Part shown: positions 42,873 to 51,877 of the stretch, piece by piece
Position numbering within the stretch: position 1 is the stretch's first letter
Layout: each line of letters starts with the position of its first letter
NCBI GenBank assembly: GCA_037045155.1
Contig: JBAOIG010000003.1
Location: 992,001 to 1,056,000 of the forward strand
Direction: 5' to 3'
Source of the DNA: Thermomicrobiales bacterium
Lineage (GTDB): Bacteria; Chloroflexota; Chloroflexia; Thermomicrobiales; CFX8
DNA: 64,000 bases
Made by a program: the position numbers and the translations under genes
The notes under the pieces: model-generated
Databases searched by the model: none
What the model saw: only the letters and a program-made list of their open reading frames with translations
What the model was told of the DNA's origin: nothing

Positions 42873-42925
42873 ACGAATGAAAGCCACGATCCCGCCATGA
42901 CGGAAGCCCCCGGAGAGGTGACCGT

Positions 42926-43852
42926 CTACGGCCGAACCGGCACCTTTGTCAACAAGTCACGATACTTGTTGTCCTCGCCTCGGACACAGGAGAAGAACAC
43001 CTCCTGGATCCGTGCGGTCAATGGCCCTCGCGCGCCATTTCCCACTGGCCGGCCATCGATATCGCCAACGGCAACGACTTGCGCCCCTGTGCCACACAGG
43101 AACGCCTCGTCGGCAATGTAGAGCTCGGATCGGTCGATCTCTCGCTCCTCAATGGCGATTCCCATGTCCTCGGCGAATTTCAGAACCGAGCGCCGGGTGA
43201 TCCCTTCAAGGATATCGCCGGTCACCGGGCTCGTGATGAGTGTCCCGTTCCGGACGATGAAGAAGTTCGCTCCGCTCGCTTCGGCGATCTTGCCACGCTC
43301 GTTAAGCATCAGCGCGTCATCGAAGCCGGCTTCAGCCGCCTGATCCTTCGCGAGGCTGGAGTTGATGTAGCCGCCGGTGATCTTCGCGCGACTGGGGATG
43401 ATATTGTCGGCGATCCGCGTCCACGACGACACCATCAGACGCAGCGGATGATCCATCGCGAAATAGTCGCCGAATGCGATGACGTAGATAGCGATATCGT
43501 CTCTGACCCCCTTCAGATGGGGTGTCAGCTCAATACCGGCCTTATAGATGAAGGGCCGGATATAGATATTGACCTTCGGATTGTTCTTCGCAACCAGATC
43601 CTGTATTACCTGTCCGAGACCATCCGCATCCAGCGCGAGATTCGACCTCAGGATCCGCGAGCTGTTCATCAGGCGGCGAGTGTGATCCGGCAGACGAAAG
43701 ATGTTGATCGTCTCGCCACTGACATCCAGATAGCCACGAACTCCGCCGAACGCCCCGGTTCCATACTGCAGCGCGTGAGTCGCGATACTGACTTTCGCCT
43801 GGTCGGACGGGACGATGTTGCCTTCGAAATAGGCAAATGGCTGGAGATGCAT
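42926..43852 (-). CDS. ilvE: Branched-chain amino acid aminotransferase (class IV), copy 1
   Basis: A 308-residue fold-type IV PLP enzyme interconverting Leu/Ile/Val and their 2-oxo acids. It has FAYFEGNIVPSDQAK near the start, the lysine region AKITGGYINSSLAKDQA, EASGANFFIV and the C-terminal EAFLCGTGAQV. The ATG at 43852 gives the usual length. No other ilv genes are adjacent. A second, diverged member of this family is near the right end of the window. The 286-base gap to the right holds the dprA promoter. Confidence 0.9.
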   Translation of the reverse strand: MHLQPFAYFEGNIVPSDQAKVSIATHALQYGTGAFGGVRGYLDVSGETINIFRLPDHTRRLMNSSRILRSNLALDADGLGQVIQDLVAKNNPKVNIYIRPFIYKAGIELTPHLKGVRDDIAIYVIAFGDYFAMDHPLRLMVSSWTRIADNIIPSRAKITGGYINSSLAKDQAAEAGFDDALMLNERGKIAEASGANFFIVRNGTLITSPVTGDILEGITRRSVLKFAEDMGIAIEEREIDRSELYIADEAFLCGTGAQVVAVGDIDGRPVGNGARGPLTARIQEVFFSCVRGEDNKYRDLLTKVPVRP

Positions 43853-44065
43853 CTCCACGCCGGTCTCCAATCTTCTTCCACACATGCGGGTCGCCCATCC
43901 CGGGCGGACGTCCTGCCCGGTCTCGCCACGCTGGGGCGCGGAGGCCGGGTCGCCGGCATTCTAGCACCGGTCATGGCGTTCGTCGTGCCATAGTATTATC
44001 GTCAGTCACAACCTTCGTCCGCCTCCGAGTGGTACTCGCGCGTCTCGCGCTGAAATCCCAGCTGA

Positions 44066-44095
44066 TTGACTGTCGGTTCGACGGCTCCGTATAAC
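44066..44095 (+). promoter_or_regulatory. Candidate sigma-70 promoter of dprA
   Basis: TTGACT, an 18-base spacer, TATAAC, 43 bases before the dprA start codon. Both elements are close to consensus. Confidence 0.6.
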
Positions 44096-44138
44096 TGCGC
44101 GGCTCACTGTCAGATCTTTGGATCCATGGAGAGAGACG

Positions 44139-45251
44139 ATGTCCGACACCCTGAATGACGATGCGCGCGAGGCAAAGGAGCTGACTCCATGGTTGGGGTT
44201 TCAGCGAGTGCCGGGCATCGGGCCAGCCCGGCTCGGCCGGCTTGTCGAGCTCTTCGGTTCAGTCGCGTCTGCCTGGGCGGCGCCAACCGACGACCTCCGG
44301 GCAGTCGGAGTTTCAGACGAAATGATCCGGGCGATTGATCGGGTGCGCAACACACTCGACATCGAAGCAGAGCTCGGCCGAATGCGCCGCGCCGGCGTCC
44401 GCGCGATCCCGTTGAACAGCGACGAATACCCGCGCCTTCTGCGCCACGTAACGTCGTCACCGCCACTACTGTTCACACGCGGGCAGCTCGCGCCAGAGGA
44501 CGATGTCGCGGTCGCGATTGTTGGCACGCGGCGCTCGTCGAGCTACGGAATCCATATGACGACGATGCTCGCGAGCGGTCTGGCCGCCGCTGGAGTCACG
44601 ATCGTGAGTGGGCTAGCCCATGGCGTCGACACGGCCGCTCACCGCGCTGCGCTGGAGGCGGGCGGTCGAACAGTTGCTGTTTTCGGAAGCGGGCCAGACG
44701 TTATCTATCCGGCTCAGAACAAGGATCTTGCCAGGCGAATCATCCAGTCGGGCGCAGTAGTCAGCGAGCACCCTGTTGGCGTCAAGCCCGACGCGCGGAA
44801 CTTCCCCGCCCGCAATCGCATCATCAGCGGGATGTCGAGAGGGGTTCTCGTCGTCGAGGCGCCAACCCAGAGCGGCGCGATGCTCACTGCCTCCTTCGCT
44901 GCCGACCAGGGACGTGATGTCTTCGCTGTCCCCGGGCAGGCAACTTCTGACAAGAGCGCGGGCTGCCACGCGTTGATCCGCAACGGCGCGACCCTTGTCA
45001 CGAATGTAGAACAGATCCTCGAACAACTCGACCTCGCGTCCGCGAAGACGCAGAGGCAGACCAGAATGGTGCTTCCCGAGACTCCCAACCAGCGCATCCT
45101 CTATGCGGTGCTCAGCACCGAACCTCAACATGTCGACGACATTTGTCATACTTCGGCGCTGCCGATCCATGAGGTGAGCGGCACACTCCTGGAGATGGAG
45201 CTCAAAGGATTGATCCGGCAGACGGCGCCCCAGCATTACGTTCGGGCATGA
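44139..45251 (+). CDS. dprA: DNA processing protein DprA
   Basis: 370 residues; loads RecA on incoming single-stranded DNA during transformation. N-terminal helix-hairpin-helix (VPGIGPARLGRLVELFG), then the Rossmann-like core (VGTRRSSSYG, SGLAHGVDTAAH, FGSGPDVIYPAQN, PARNRIISG, VVEAPTQSGAM), and a C-terminal winged helix (EVSGTLLEMELKGLI). The ATG at 44139 follows GGAGAGAG. Often next to topA in bacteria; here one sugar-nucleotide gene intervenes before topA. Confidence 0.93.
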   Translation: MSDTLNDDAREAKELTPWLGFQRVPGIGPARLGRLVELFGSVASAWAAPTDDLRAVGVSDEMIRAIDRVRNTLDIEAELGRMRRAGVRAIPLNSDEYPRLLRHVTSSPPLLFTRGQLAPEDDVAVAIVGTRRSSSYGIHMTTMLASGLAAAGVTIVSGLAHGVDTAAHRAALEAGGRTVAVFGSGPDVIYPAQNKDLARRIIQSGAVVSEHPVGVKPDARNFPARNRIISGMSRGVLVVEAPTQSGAMLTASFAADQGRDVFAVPGQATSDKSAGCHALIRNGATLVTNVEQILEQLDLASAKTQRQTRMVLPETPNQRILYAVLSTEPQHVDDICHTSALPIHEVSGTLLEMELKGLIRQTAPQHYVRA

Positions 45252-45296
45252 TGGATCCGGCATCGGAAGGACGTCCTGGGGAATGCGCGAAACCGC

Positions 45297-46409
45297 ATGG
45301 CGACAAAGGATCGGGATGTGACAGAACAATTCTTCGCCGTCATCCCAGCCGGGGGCAGTGGCACCAGGCTCTGGCCGGTCAGCCGCGCGAATCGACCGAA
45401 GTTCCTGCTGCCGCTCCCTGGTCCACGCACCATGATCCAGGCGACCGTCGATCGGCTCGCGGGGGTTGTTCGGCCAGAGAATATCCTCGTGATCACCGGA
45501 GCATCGCATGTCGACGAGATCCAGCGGCAGCTTCCCTCTCTCGACGCCGAGCAGATCATTGCCGAGCCGCTGCCTCGCGGTAGCGGCCCTGCAATAGGGC
45601 TCGGCGCGGCGATCGCGCTGGCTCGTGACCCCGACGCGATAGTCGGGTCGTTCGCGGCCGACCATGTCGTCACCGAGAATGACCGTTTCGAACAGGCCGT
45701 TCGATCCGCCATCGAGATCGCGAAGCGTGGCTATCTGGTGACGATCGGGATCAGGCCGAGCTATCCGGAAACCGGGTATGGCTACATTCACTCCGGTGCA
45801 GAAATCGGCACGCAACACGGCATCGATGCCCGTGAAGTCGATCGATTCAAAGAGAAGCCCGATATCGAAACGGCCGAACGCTACGTCGCATCGGGCGAGT
45901 ACCTCTGGAACGCCAGTATGTTCGTCTGGAAGGCGGGCGTGCTGATGGAAGAGATGCGGCGCTACCTCCCCGACCTCGCGGACGCGCTGGAGCGCATCGC
46001 CCGCGACTGGGACACTCCCCGCCGTGAGGCAACCCTTTCGGCGATCTGGCCGACGGTCCCCGACATCACAATCGACCACGGTATTCTCGAACATTCGACG
46101 CGGGTTGCAGTCGTCCCGGCGTCGTTTGGCTGGACGGACCTTGGAGACTGGAACGGGCTTGGCGCGATGAGCGCTGGATGCGACGATGATCCAGACGAGA
46201 ATCTCGCGATCAATGCCGAGCTGATCGTGCACGACTCCCGAGGGAGCTTCATTTTCGGCCAGGGGCGACTCGTTGCTCTTCTGGGTCTGGAGAATGTTGT
46301 TGTCATTGACACGGACGACGCACTGCTGATTTGCGATCGGTCGCGCACCCAGGAAGTCAAGCAGATCGTCGAGCAGTTGCGGGCACGGGGCTCGACAACG
46401 TTGCTATAG
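45297..46409 (+). CDS. manC: Mannose-1-phosphate guanylyltransferase
   Basis: 370 residues; makes GDP-mannose from mannose-1-phosphate and GTP. The nucleotide-binding start VIPAGGSGTRLWPVSR, the PKFLLPLPG motif, the Asp-containing FAADHVV, and FKEKPD with NASMFVWK are all present. It lacks the C-terminal cupin isomerase domain of bifunctional enzymes. Either the ATG at 45297 or a GTG at 45318 (AAAGGA upstream) may start it. It probably supplies GDP-mannose for glycans or glycolipids; the nearby family-2 glycosyltransferase might use it. Confidence 0.9.
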   Translation: MATKDRDVTEQFFAVIPAGGSGTRLWPVSRANRPKFLLPLPGPRTMIQATVDRLAGVVRPENILVITGASHVDEIQRQLPSLDAEQIIAEPLPRGSGPAIGLGAAIALARDPDAIVGSFAADHVVTENDRFEQAVRSAIEIAKRGYLVTIGIRPSYPETGYGYIHSGAEIGTQHGIDAREVDRFKEKPDIETAERYVASGEYLWNASMFVWKAGVLMEEMRRYLPDLADALERIARDWDTPRREATLSAIWPTVPDITIDHGILEHSTRVAVVPASFGWTDLGDWNGLGAMSAGCDDDPDENLAINAELIVHDSRGSFIFGQGRLVALLGLENVVVIDTDDALLICDRSRTQEVKQIVEQLRARGSTTLL

Positions 46410-46498
46410 TCAGAGAATCGACGCCGTTCGCGCCATGACAACATCACGTCACACGAACACCGTATCGACAGCGTTTGCTACGACGTAGTTGGGTAGAA

Positions 46499-48904
46499 AT
46501 GACCACGAAAACAACCGCGACAAAGACGACGAAGACCGCGACTGAAACAGCTCCCGCGAAGAAGACCACGGCGAAGACCGCGGCTGGAGCAACTCCCGCG
46601 AAGAAGACCGCGGCGAAGACCGCGGCTGGAGCAACTCCCGCGAAGAAGACCGCGACGAAGACGACGACCGGGGCAACTCCCGCGAAGAAGACTGCGGCGA
46701 AGACCACGACGACGAGGAAGACAGCCTCGAACGGGACGACCGCGACCAGCGGCCGGCTTGTGATCGTCGAGTCGCCGGCCAAAGCCCGGACGATCGAGAA
46801 ATACCTCGGTCGGGGCTACTCGGTGCGAGCCTCGATGGGTCACGTCCGCGACCTGCCGAAAAGCACGCTTGGTATCAACATCGACGACGACTTCGCGCCG
46901 AAGTACACAGTTCCGCGGGACAAGTCGAAGACCGTCAAGGATCTGAAGGCGGCTGTCCAGAAAGCGCGCGAGGTGATCCTGGCGACCGACCCCGATCGCG
47001 AAGGAGAGGCGATAGCCTGGCACTTGGCCGAGGCAACCCAGCCGGACCCAGCCAAGGTCAAGCGCGTCGTATTCAACGAAATCACCCCCGACGCCGTCCG
47101 GGCGGCGATGGAGCATCCTCGCGCGATCGACATGGACCTCGTCGATGCGCAGCAGGCGCGCCGCGTGCTCGACCGATTGGTCGGCTATAGCATTTCGCCG
47201 CTGCTCTGGAAGAAGGTGAAGCGCGGACTATCCGCCGGCCGCGTTCAGTCCGTTGCGCTGCGCCTCGTCGTCGAGCGAGAGCGTGAGATCGACGCGTTCA
47301 TTCAGCGCGAATACTGGTCGGTCGAGGCCGAGCTGAATAAGCACGGGGCCGCGGTGACGAAAGCCAACGTCTTCGTTGCCAGTCTCGCGAAGATTCACGG
47401 TGACAAGGCCGAACTGCCCGACCAGGACACGACCAACCAGGTGTTGGCGGGACTTGACGGCGCAGAGTATGTGGTCGCCGACGTCCAGACGAAGGAGACC
47501 CAACGTCGTCCATCGCCGCCGTTCACCACGAGCACACTCCAGCAAGAGGCATCACGCAAGCTGAAGTTCGGAGTGCGGCGAACAATGCAGATTGCCCAGG
47601 AGTTGTACGAGGGTGTCGATCTCGGCGCTGAGGGGGCGCAAGGGCTCATCACCTACATGCGGACCGACTCGACCAACGTCGCGTCGATCGCCCAGCAGAT
47701 GGCGCGGGAAGCAATCACGGCGAAGTTCGGCGCAGAATTCCTGCCGGAAAGACCGCCCGTTTACACGCGGCGCGCCAAGGGCGCCCAGGAGGCGCACGAG
47801 GCTATTCGCCCCACCGACCCGCGCCGTACCCCGGAGATGGTGAAAGGCTATCTGAGCGGGCCGCAGCTCCGGCTGTACGATCTGATCTGGAAGCGCTTCG
47901 TCGCCAGCCAGATGCGCAACGCGATCTTCGACGCCACCGGCGTCGATATCGACGCCGGCCGGCCGGGCGAAGACAAGCCGTATCGCTTCCGCGCGACCGG
48001 CTCCGTGATCAAGTTCGCCGGATTCATCCGCGTCTATCGCGAGGACCGCGACGACGACGAGGTGGACGAGATCGACCGGGCCGCGTTGCCAGCGCTGACG
48101 GCCGGAGCCATGCTCGATCTCCTGAGGCTGACACCCGAGCAGCACTTCACGCAGCCTCCCCCGCGCTACACCGAGGCAACGCTGGTCAAGGCGCTCGAAG
48201 AGAACGGCATCGGACGTCCAAGCACGTATGCGCCAACTATCGCGACGCTCGTTGCTCGCAACTACGTGACAAACGAGGCAAAGCGGCTCACGCCGACCGA
48301 GGTGGGGACTGTCGTCAACGACATCCTCGTCGAGCACTTCCCGTCGATCGTCGACATCGGCTTCACCTCAGGGATGGAGCAGGAGCTGGACGAGATCGCG
48401 TCGGGAGAGCGGCAGTGGGTGCCGGTGATCCGGGAGTTCTACAGTCCATTCCAGGAGACATTGCAGCACGCCGAGCAAACCATGGAGCGAGTCAAGGTTC
48501 GAGACGAGCCGACCGACGAGGTCTGCGATCTATGCGGCAGGCCGATGGTGATCAAGCTCGGCAAGTACGGCCGATTCCTCGCCTGCACCGGCTTTCCGGA
48601 ATGCCGGAACGCAAAGCCGCTCCTGGTTCGAATCGGCGTCAACTGCCCGAAGTGCCATGTTGGTGATGTCATCGAGCGCCGAACCCGGCAGGGTCGTGTG
48701 TTCTACGGCTGCAGCAACTGGCGCAAGGACGACCCCGCATCTTGCGACTTCACATCGTGGCTCAAGCCGACCGGCGAAACCTGTCCGCAGTGTGGCGAGC
48801 CGCTGGTCTACACCAATCGCAAGGAGACCGAGGTCAAATGCGCATCGTGCGGCTTCAGCCGCCGAGCAACCAGAGCTCGCGTTGCCGACGCGGTCCCTGC
48901 CTGA
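46499..48904 (+). CDS. topA: DNA topoisomerase I with a Lys/Thr/Ala repeat N-terminal tail
   Basis: An 801-residue type IA topoisomerase. After an 85-residue tail comes the Toprim domain (LVIVESPAKARTIEKYLG, ATDPDREGEAIAWHL), the strand-passage core with catalytic Tyr386 in GLITYMRTDS, and three C-terminal zinc ribbons (CDLCGRP..C, CPKCHVG..C, CPQCGEP..CASC). The tail (residues 2-84) has four 14-residue units such as ATPAKKTAAKTAAG and resembles histone H1-like tails, so it probably adds non-specific DNA binding. The ATG at 46499 opens on the tail. Followed by a hairpin. Confidence 0.93.
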   Translation: MTTKTTATKTTKTATETAPAKKTTAKTAAGATPAKKTAAKTAAGATPAKKTATKTTTGATPAKKTAAKTTTTRKTASNGTTATSGRLVIVESPAKARTIEKYLGRGYSVRASMGHVRDLPKSTLGINIDDDFAPKYTVPRDKSKTVKDLKAAVQKAREVILATDPDREGEAIAWHLAEATQPDPAKVKRVVFNEITPDAVRAAMEHPRAIDMDLVDAQQARRVLDRLVGYSISPLLWKKVKRGLSAGRVQSVALRLVVEREREIDAFIQREYWSVEAELNKHGAAVTKANVFVASLAKIHGDKAELPDQDTTNQVLAGLDGAEYVVADVQTKETQRRPSPPFTTSTLQQEASRKLKFGVRRTMQIAQELYEGVDLGAEGAQGLITYMRTDSTNVASIAQQMAREAITAKFGAEFLPERPPVYTRRAKGAQEAHEAIRPTDPRRTPEMVKGYLSGPQLRLYDLIWKRFVASQMRNAIFDATGVDIDAGRPGEDKPYRFRATGSVIKFAGFIRVYREDRDDDEVDEIDRAALPALTAGAMLDLLRLTPEQHFTQPPPRYTEATLVKALEENGIGRPSTYAPTIATLVARNYVTNEAKRLTPTEVGTVVNDILVEHFPSIVDIGFTSGMEQELDEIASGERQWVPVIREFYSPFQETLQHAEQTMERVKVRDEPTDEVCDLCGRPMVIKLGKYGRFLACTGFPECRNAKPLLVRIGVNCPKCHVGDVIERRTRQGRVFYGCSNWRKDDPASCDFTSWLKPTGETCPQCGEPLVYTNRKETEVKCASCGFSRRATRARVADAVPA
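46547..46714 (+). repeat. Four tandem 42-bp units in the topA N-terminal tail
   Basis: Units of 42 bases encode TAPAKKTTAKTAAG-like 14-mers (residues 17-72). Units 2-4 are most alike at the DNA level (GCAACTCCCGCGAAGAAG recurs), so recent unit duplication and copy-number change are likely. Confidence 0.85.
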
Positions 48905-48911
48905 CGATTAC

Positions 48912-48943
48912 GCGCCAGCCATCAAGCAGCTGGTGGCTGGCGC
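48912..48943 (+). terminator. Hairpin after topA
   Basis: A 10-bp stem (GCGCCAGCCA / TGGCTGGCGC) with a 12-base loop, eight bases after the stop; the sequence after it (GCCGTCTTCCTCC) is pyrimidine-rich but has no long T-run. Confidence 0.55.
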
Positions 48944-49054
48944 GCCGTCTTCCTCCGCGAGATCGACCAGGTTGCCGTCACTGATTGAGTAGAATTATCA
49001 GTTGGCGCAGCGTGGCCGATGGAATCATGCTGCCGCACACATACAGGATTGGCA

Positions 49055-49699
49055 GTGATTTCGAGCGTGAGCTTCCAAACCCAATCTCCGACCCGTTGGC
49101 ACGCAACCACGATCCTCGGTGTCGTTCGCGACGGTCAGGTCGCGATTGCTGGCGACGGCCAGGTTACCTTTGGTGACATGATCGTCAAGCACGGCGCCCG
49201 CAAGATCCGGACGCTGCACGATGGCACAGTCATCGCCGGCTTCGCAGGGGCCGTCGCCGACGCAATGACGCTCTTCGAGAAATTCGAAGCGCAGCTTCGC
49301 GAGTGGAAGGGCGACCTCCGCCGAGCCGCGGTTGAGCTCGCCAAAGAATGGCGCACCGACCGCTACCTCCGAAGACTGGAAGCGCAGCTTATCGTCTCGG
49401 ACGGCGAGACTCTGTTGATCCTCTCCGGCGAAGGGGACGTGCTGCAACCCGACGACGGCATCGCCTCGATCGGCACCGGCGCGCCATATGCAATGGCCGC
49501 GGCGCGAGCGCTTCGCGACCACACCCAACTGACCGCGCAGGAGATCGTCGAGCAGTCGATGAAGATTGCCTCGGAGCTGTGCATTTACACAAATTCGCAG
49601 ATCACGGTCGAGACCATTCGACTCGAGCCCGACGACGAACATCCCGCCGAGGACGTATCCGCAGAGGACGTATCCGCAGAGGGCGAGGCGGGAGCATGA
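49055..49699 (+). CDS. hslV: ATP-dependent protease peptidase subunit HslV
   Basis: The N-terminal-nucleophile threonine protease of the HslUV complex. The mature N-terminus should be the first Thr of ATTILGVVRDG, followed by IAGDGQVTFGD; the Lys in GARKIR and the GFAG motif are conserved. The start is uncertain: a GTG at 49055 has AGGA six bases upstream and would leave a short propeptide; a GTG at 49067 and an in-frame ATG at 49019 are alternatives. An acidic tail beyond the usual end carries two exact 15-base repeats (EDVSA twice). The stop overlaps hslU by four bases. Confidence 0.88.
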   Translation: MISSVSFQTQSPTRWHATTILGVVRDGQVAIAGDGQVTFGDMIVKHGARKIRTLHDGTVIAGFAGAVADAMTLFEKFEAQLREWKGDLRRAAVELAKEWRTDRYLRRLEAQLIVSDGETLLILSGEGDVLQPDDGIASIGTGAPYAMAAARALRDHTQLTAQEIVEQSMKIASELCIYTNSQITVETIRLEPDDEHPAEDVSAEDVSAEGEAGA

Positions 49700-51075
49700 G
49701 CGACATGACGCCAAAGATGATCGTCGCCGAGCTCAACCGCTTCGTCGTCGGGCAGGACGCTGCCAAGCGCGCGGTGGCGGTGGCACTACGCAATCGCTGG
49801 CGCCGGCAACAGCTCCCGGCCGATCTGCGCGACGAAGTGATGCCGCGCAACATCCTCATGCTGGGCCCGACTGGCGTCGGCAAGACCGAGATCGCCCGAA
49901 GAGTCAGCCGCATCGTCAACGCGCCATTCGTCAAGGTGGAGGCGACGAAGTACACCGAAGCCGGCTACGTCGGCCGCGATGTCGAATCGATGATCCGCGA
50001 TCTCGTCGAAGTCTCAATCACGATGCTCCACGACGAGCAAATCGAGGCTGTCCGTGAGGAAGCGAACAGCGCCGCCGTCCAGATATTGGTCGACCTGCTG
50101 GTCGACCAGCTCGAGCAGGAGGCTGCTACCGGAGCATCCGCCGATGAAACACCCGGCGAGGCGCCATTGTCGCCAGCCGCGAAACGCCGGCGGACGCGAC
50201 GCCGCAACAGGGTGATCGAGCAACTCGGACGGAACGCGCTGGAAGAAGAGACAGTCGTCATCGAGGTCCAGCCGGAGGATGACCCGTTCCTGATGCCGGT
50301 CGAGATCATCACTGGCGTGGCGCCCGACGATCTACCCGAAACGCTGCGCGACATCATGCGCGCGTCTGGCCCACGCCGGCAGCGGCGCAGGGTCTCGGTC
50401 GCCGAAGCACGACGGATTCTTGTCCACGAAGAGGCCAGCCGGCTTGTCGACCTCGACGCAGTTATTGAGCAGGCTCTGAAGCGCGTCGAGGAGACCGGGG
50501 TCGTCTTCATCGACGAGCTCGACAAGACAATCAACGACGGCGAATATGGCCCGGATGTCTCCGGCGAAGGAGTCCAGCGCGATCTGTTGCCGATCATCGA
50601 AGGATCGGTGGTTCCTACGCGCTATGGACCCGTGCGGACCGATCACATCCTGTTCATCGCCGCCGGCTCATTCTCGGCTCACCGCCCGAGTGACCTGATC
50701 CCGGAGCTCCAGGGTCGATTTCCGATCCGCGTCGAGCTCGATAGCCTCGACGAGGACGATCTCTACGCGATCCTGACGACGCCTGAGAATGCACTGGCGA
50801 GGCAGACGACCGCGCTGCTGGCGACGGAAGGCGTGACACTGCAACTGGGCGAGGATGGGCTCCGCGAGATCGCGCATATCGCATCCGAGGTGAACATCCG
50901 AACTGAAGACATCGGCGCCCGTCGGCTGTACACGATCGTCGAGCGCGTGCTGGAAGAAATATCGTTCGACGCGCCGGAATGTGCCGGCCAGTCGCTCGTC
51001 ATCGATGCCGCCTACGTCCTCGAGCGTGTCGGAGATATCGCAGCCGACGACGACCTCAGCAACGCAATTCTTTAG
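49696..51075 (+). CDS. hslU: ATP-dependent protease ATPase subunit HslU
   Basis: A 459-residue AAA+ unfoldase: it starts MSDMTPKMIVAELNRFVVGQ, Walker A GPTGVGKTE, the pore motif KYTEAGYVGRD, the intermediate I-domain (~120-235, charged), Walker B VVFIDELDKT, and the C-terminal ending (DDDLSNAIL) that docks in HslV. Start overlaps the hslV stop (ATGA). It forms the proteasome-like HslUV complex with HslV. Confidence 0.93.
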   Translation: MSDMTPKMIVAELNRFVVGQDAAKRAVAVALRNRWRRQQLPADLRDEVMPRNILMLGPTGVGKTEIARRVSRIVNAPFVKVEATKYTEAGYVGRDVESMIRDLVEVSITMLHDEQIEAVREEANSAAVQILVDLLVDQLEQEAATGASADETPGEAPLSPAAKRRRTRRRNRVIEQLGRNALEEETVVIEVQPEDDPFLMPVEIITGVAPDDLPETLRDIMRASGPRRQRRRVSVAEARRILVHEEASRLVDLDAVIEQALKRVEETGVVFIDELDKTINDGEYGPDVSGEGVQRDLLPIIEGSVVPTRYGPVRTDHILFIAAGSFSAHRPSDLIPELQGRFPIRVELDSLDEDDLYAILTTPENALARQTTALLATEGVTLQLGEDGLREIAHIASEVNIRTEDIGARRLYTIVERVLEEISFDAPECAGQSLVIDAAYVLERVGDIAADDDLSNAIL

Positions 51076-51111
51076 GCGCTTGCCGCGAAACGCCACAGGG
51101 AGAACGGGGAC

Positions 51112-51849
51112 ATGGGGTCAACGCCACTAGCGCCCGACATGATTATCCCAGCAAGAAGCGAAGACGATATTGTCTTGAGCGTGATCGTGCCTGTCTACAA
51201 CGAGGAGCGCACGATCACTGAAATCCTTCGCCGGGTTCGGGCGGTCCCTATCGCGAAGCAGATCGTCGTGGTGGACGACTATTCGACCGACGGAACGCGA
51301 TCCCGGCTCTCCGAGGAGGCAGCACACAGCGACACAATAGTCGTCTTGCACGAGCGCAATCTCGGCAAAGGCGGGGCTGTCCGGACCGGGCTGGCGCACG
51401 CGACGGGCGATATCGTGCTGATCCAGGATGCCGACCTTGAGTACGACCCGCGCGACTACCATGCTCTGATCCGCCCGATTCTCGAAGGGCGCGCGAAGGC
51501 GGTCTACGGCTCCCGTTTCCTCGGCGAGCATAAGGCGATGTACTTCTGGCACGCGCTCGGCAACAAGCTCCTGACGCTCGTCACGAACGTCCTCTTCGAT
51601 ACGACGCTGACGGATATGGAGACGTGTTACAAGGTCTTCACCGCTGACATTGCCCACTCGCTCGACATCCAGCAGATGCGCTGGGGTATCGACCCCGAGA
51701 TCACGGCGAAGATCCTTCGCGACGGTCATCGGATCTACGAGGTGCCGATCTCCTACAATGGGCGAGAATTCTGGGAGGGGAAGAAGATCTCGTGGAAAGA
51801 TGCCTTTGTTGTCCTGCGGACGCTGCTGCGGTATCGCTTCTTCCGCTAG
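51112..51849 (+). CDS. Family 2 glycosyltransferase (dolichyl-phosphate-mannose-synthase-like)
   Basis: A 245-residue GT-A enzyme: LSVIVPVYNEERTI at the start, VVDDYSTDG, then the DxD-type QDADLEYDPRDY and a C-terminal GIDPEITAKI. No membrane segments are evident, so it resembles the short DPM1-type enzymes that load a sugar on a polyprenyl phosphate. The ATG at 51112 leaves a slightly long N-terminus before the first strand. It is followed 28 bases later by a ROK sugar kinase. Confidence 0.85.
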   Translation: MGSTPLAPDMIIPARSEDDIVLSVIVPVYNEERTITEILRRVRAVPIAKQIVVVDDYSTDGTRSRLSEEAAHSDTIVVLHERNLGKGGAVRTGLAHATGDIVLIQDADLEYDPRDYHALIRPILEGRAKAVYGSRFLGEHKAMYFWHALGNKLLTLVTNVLFDTTLTDMETCYKVFTADIAHSLDIQQMRWGIDPEITAKILRDGHRIYEVPISYNGREFWEGKKISWKDAFVVLRTLLRYRFFR

Positions 51850-51877
51850 TCGGCAAACAAGAGGTTGGAGGGTAGCG

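Noticed and set aside
44613..46232. A 539-codon open frame on the minus strand
   Set aside because: It is antisense to dprA and the mannose-1-phosphate guanylyltransferase, has no recognisable domain and is rich in Arg/Asp, as expected for a high-GC shadow frame.
46444..46782. Hydrophobic Val/Phe-rich minus-strand frame with repeats
   Set aside because: It looks like a membrane protein only because it is antisense to the Lys/Thr/Ala codon repeats of topA.
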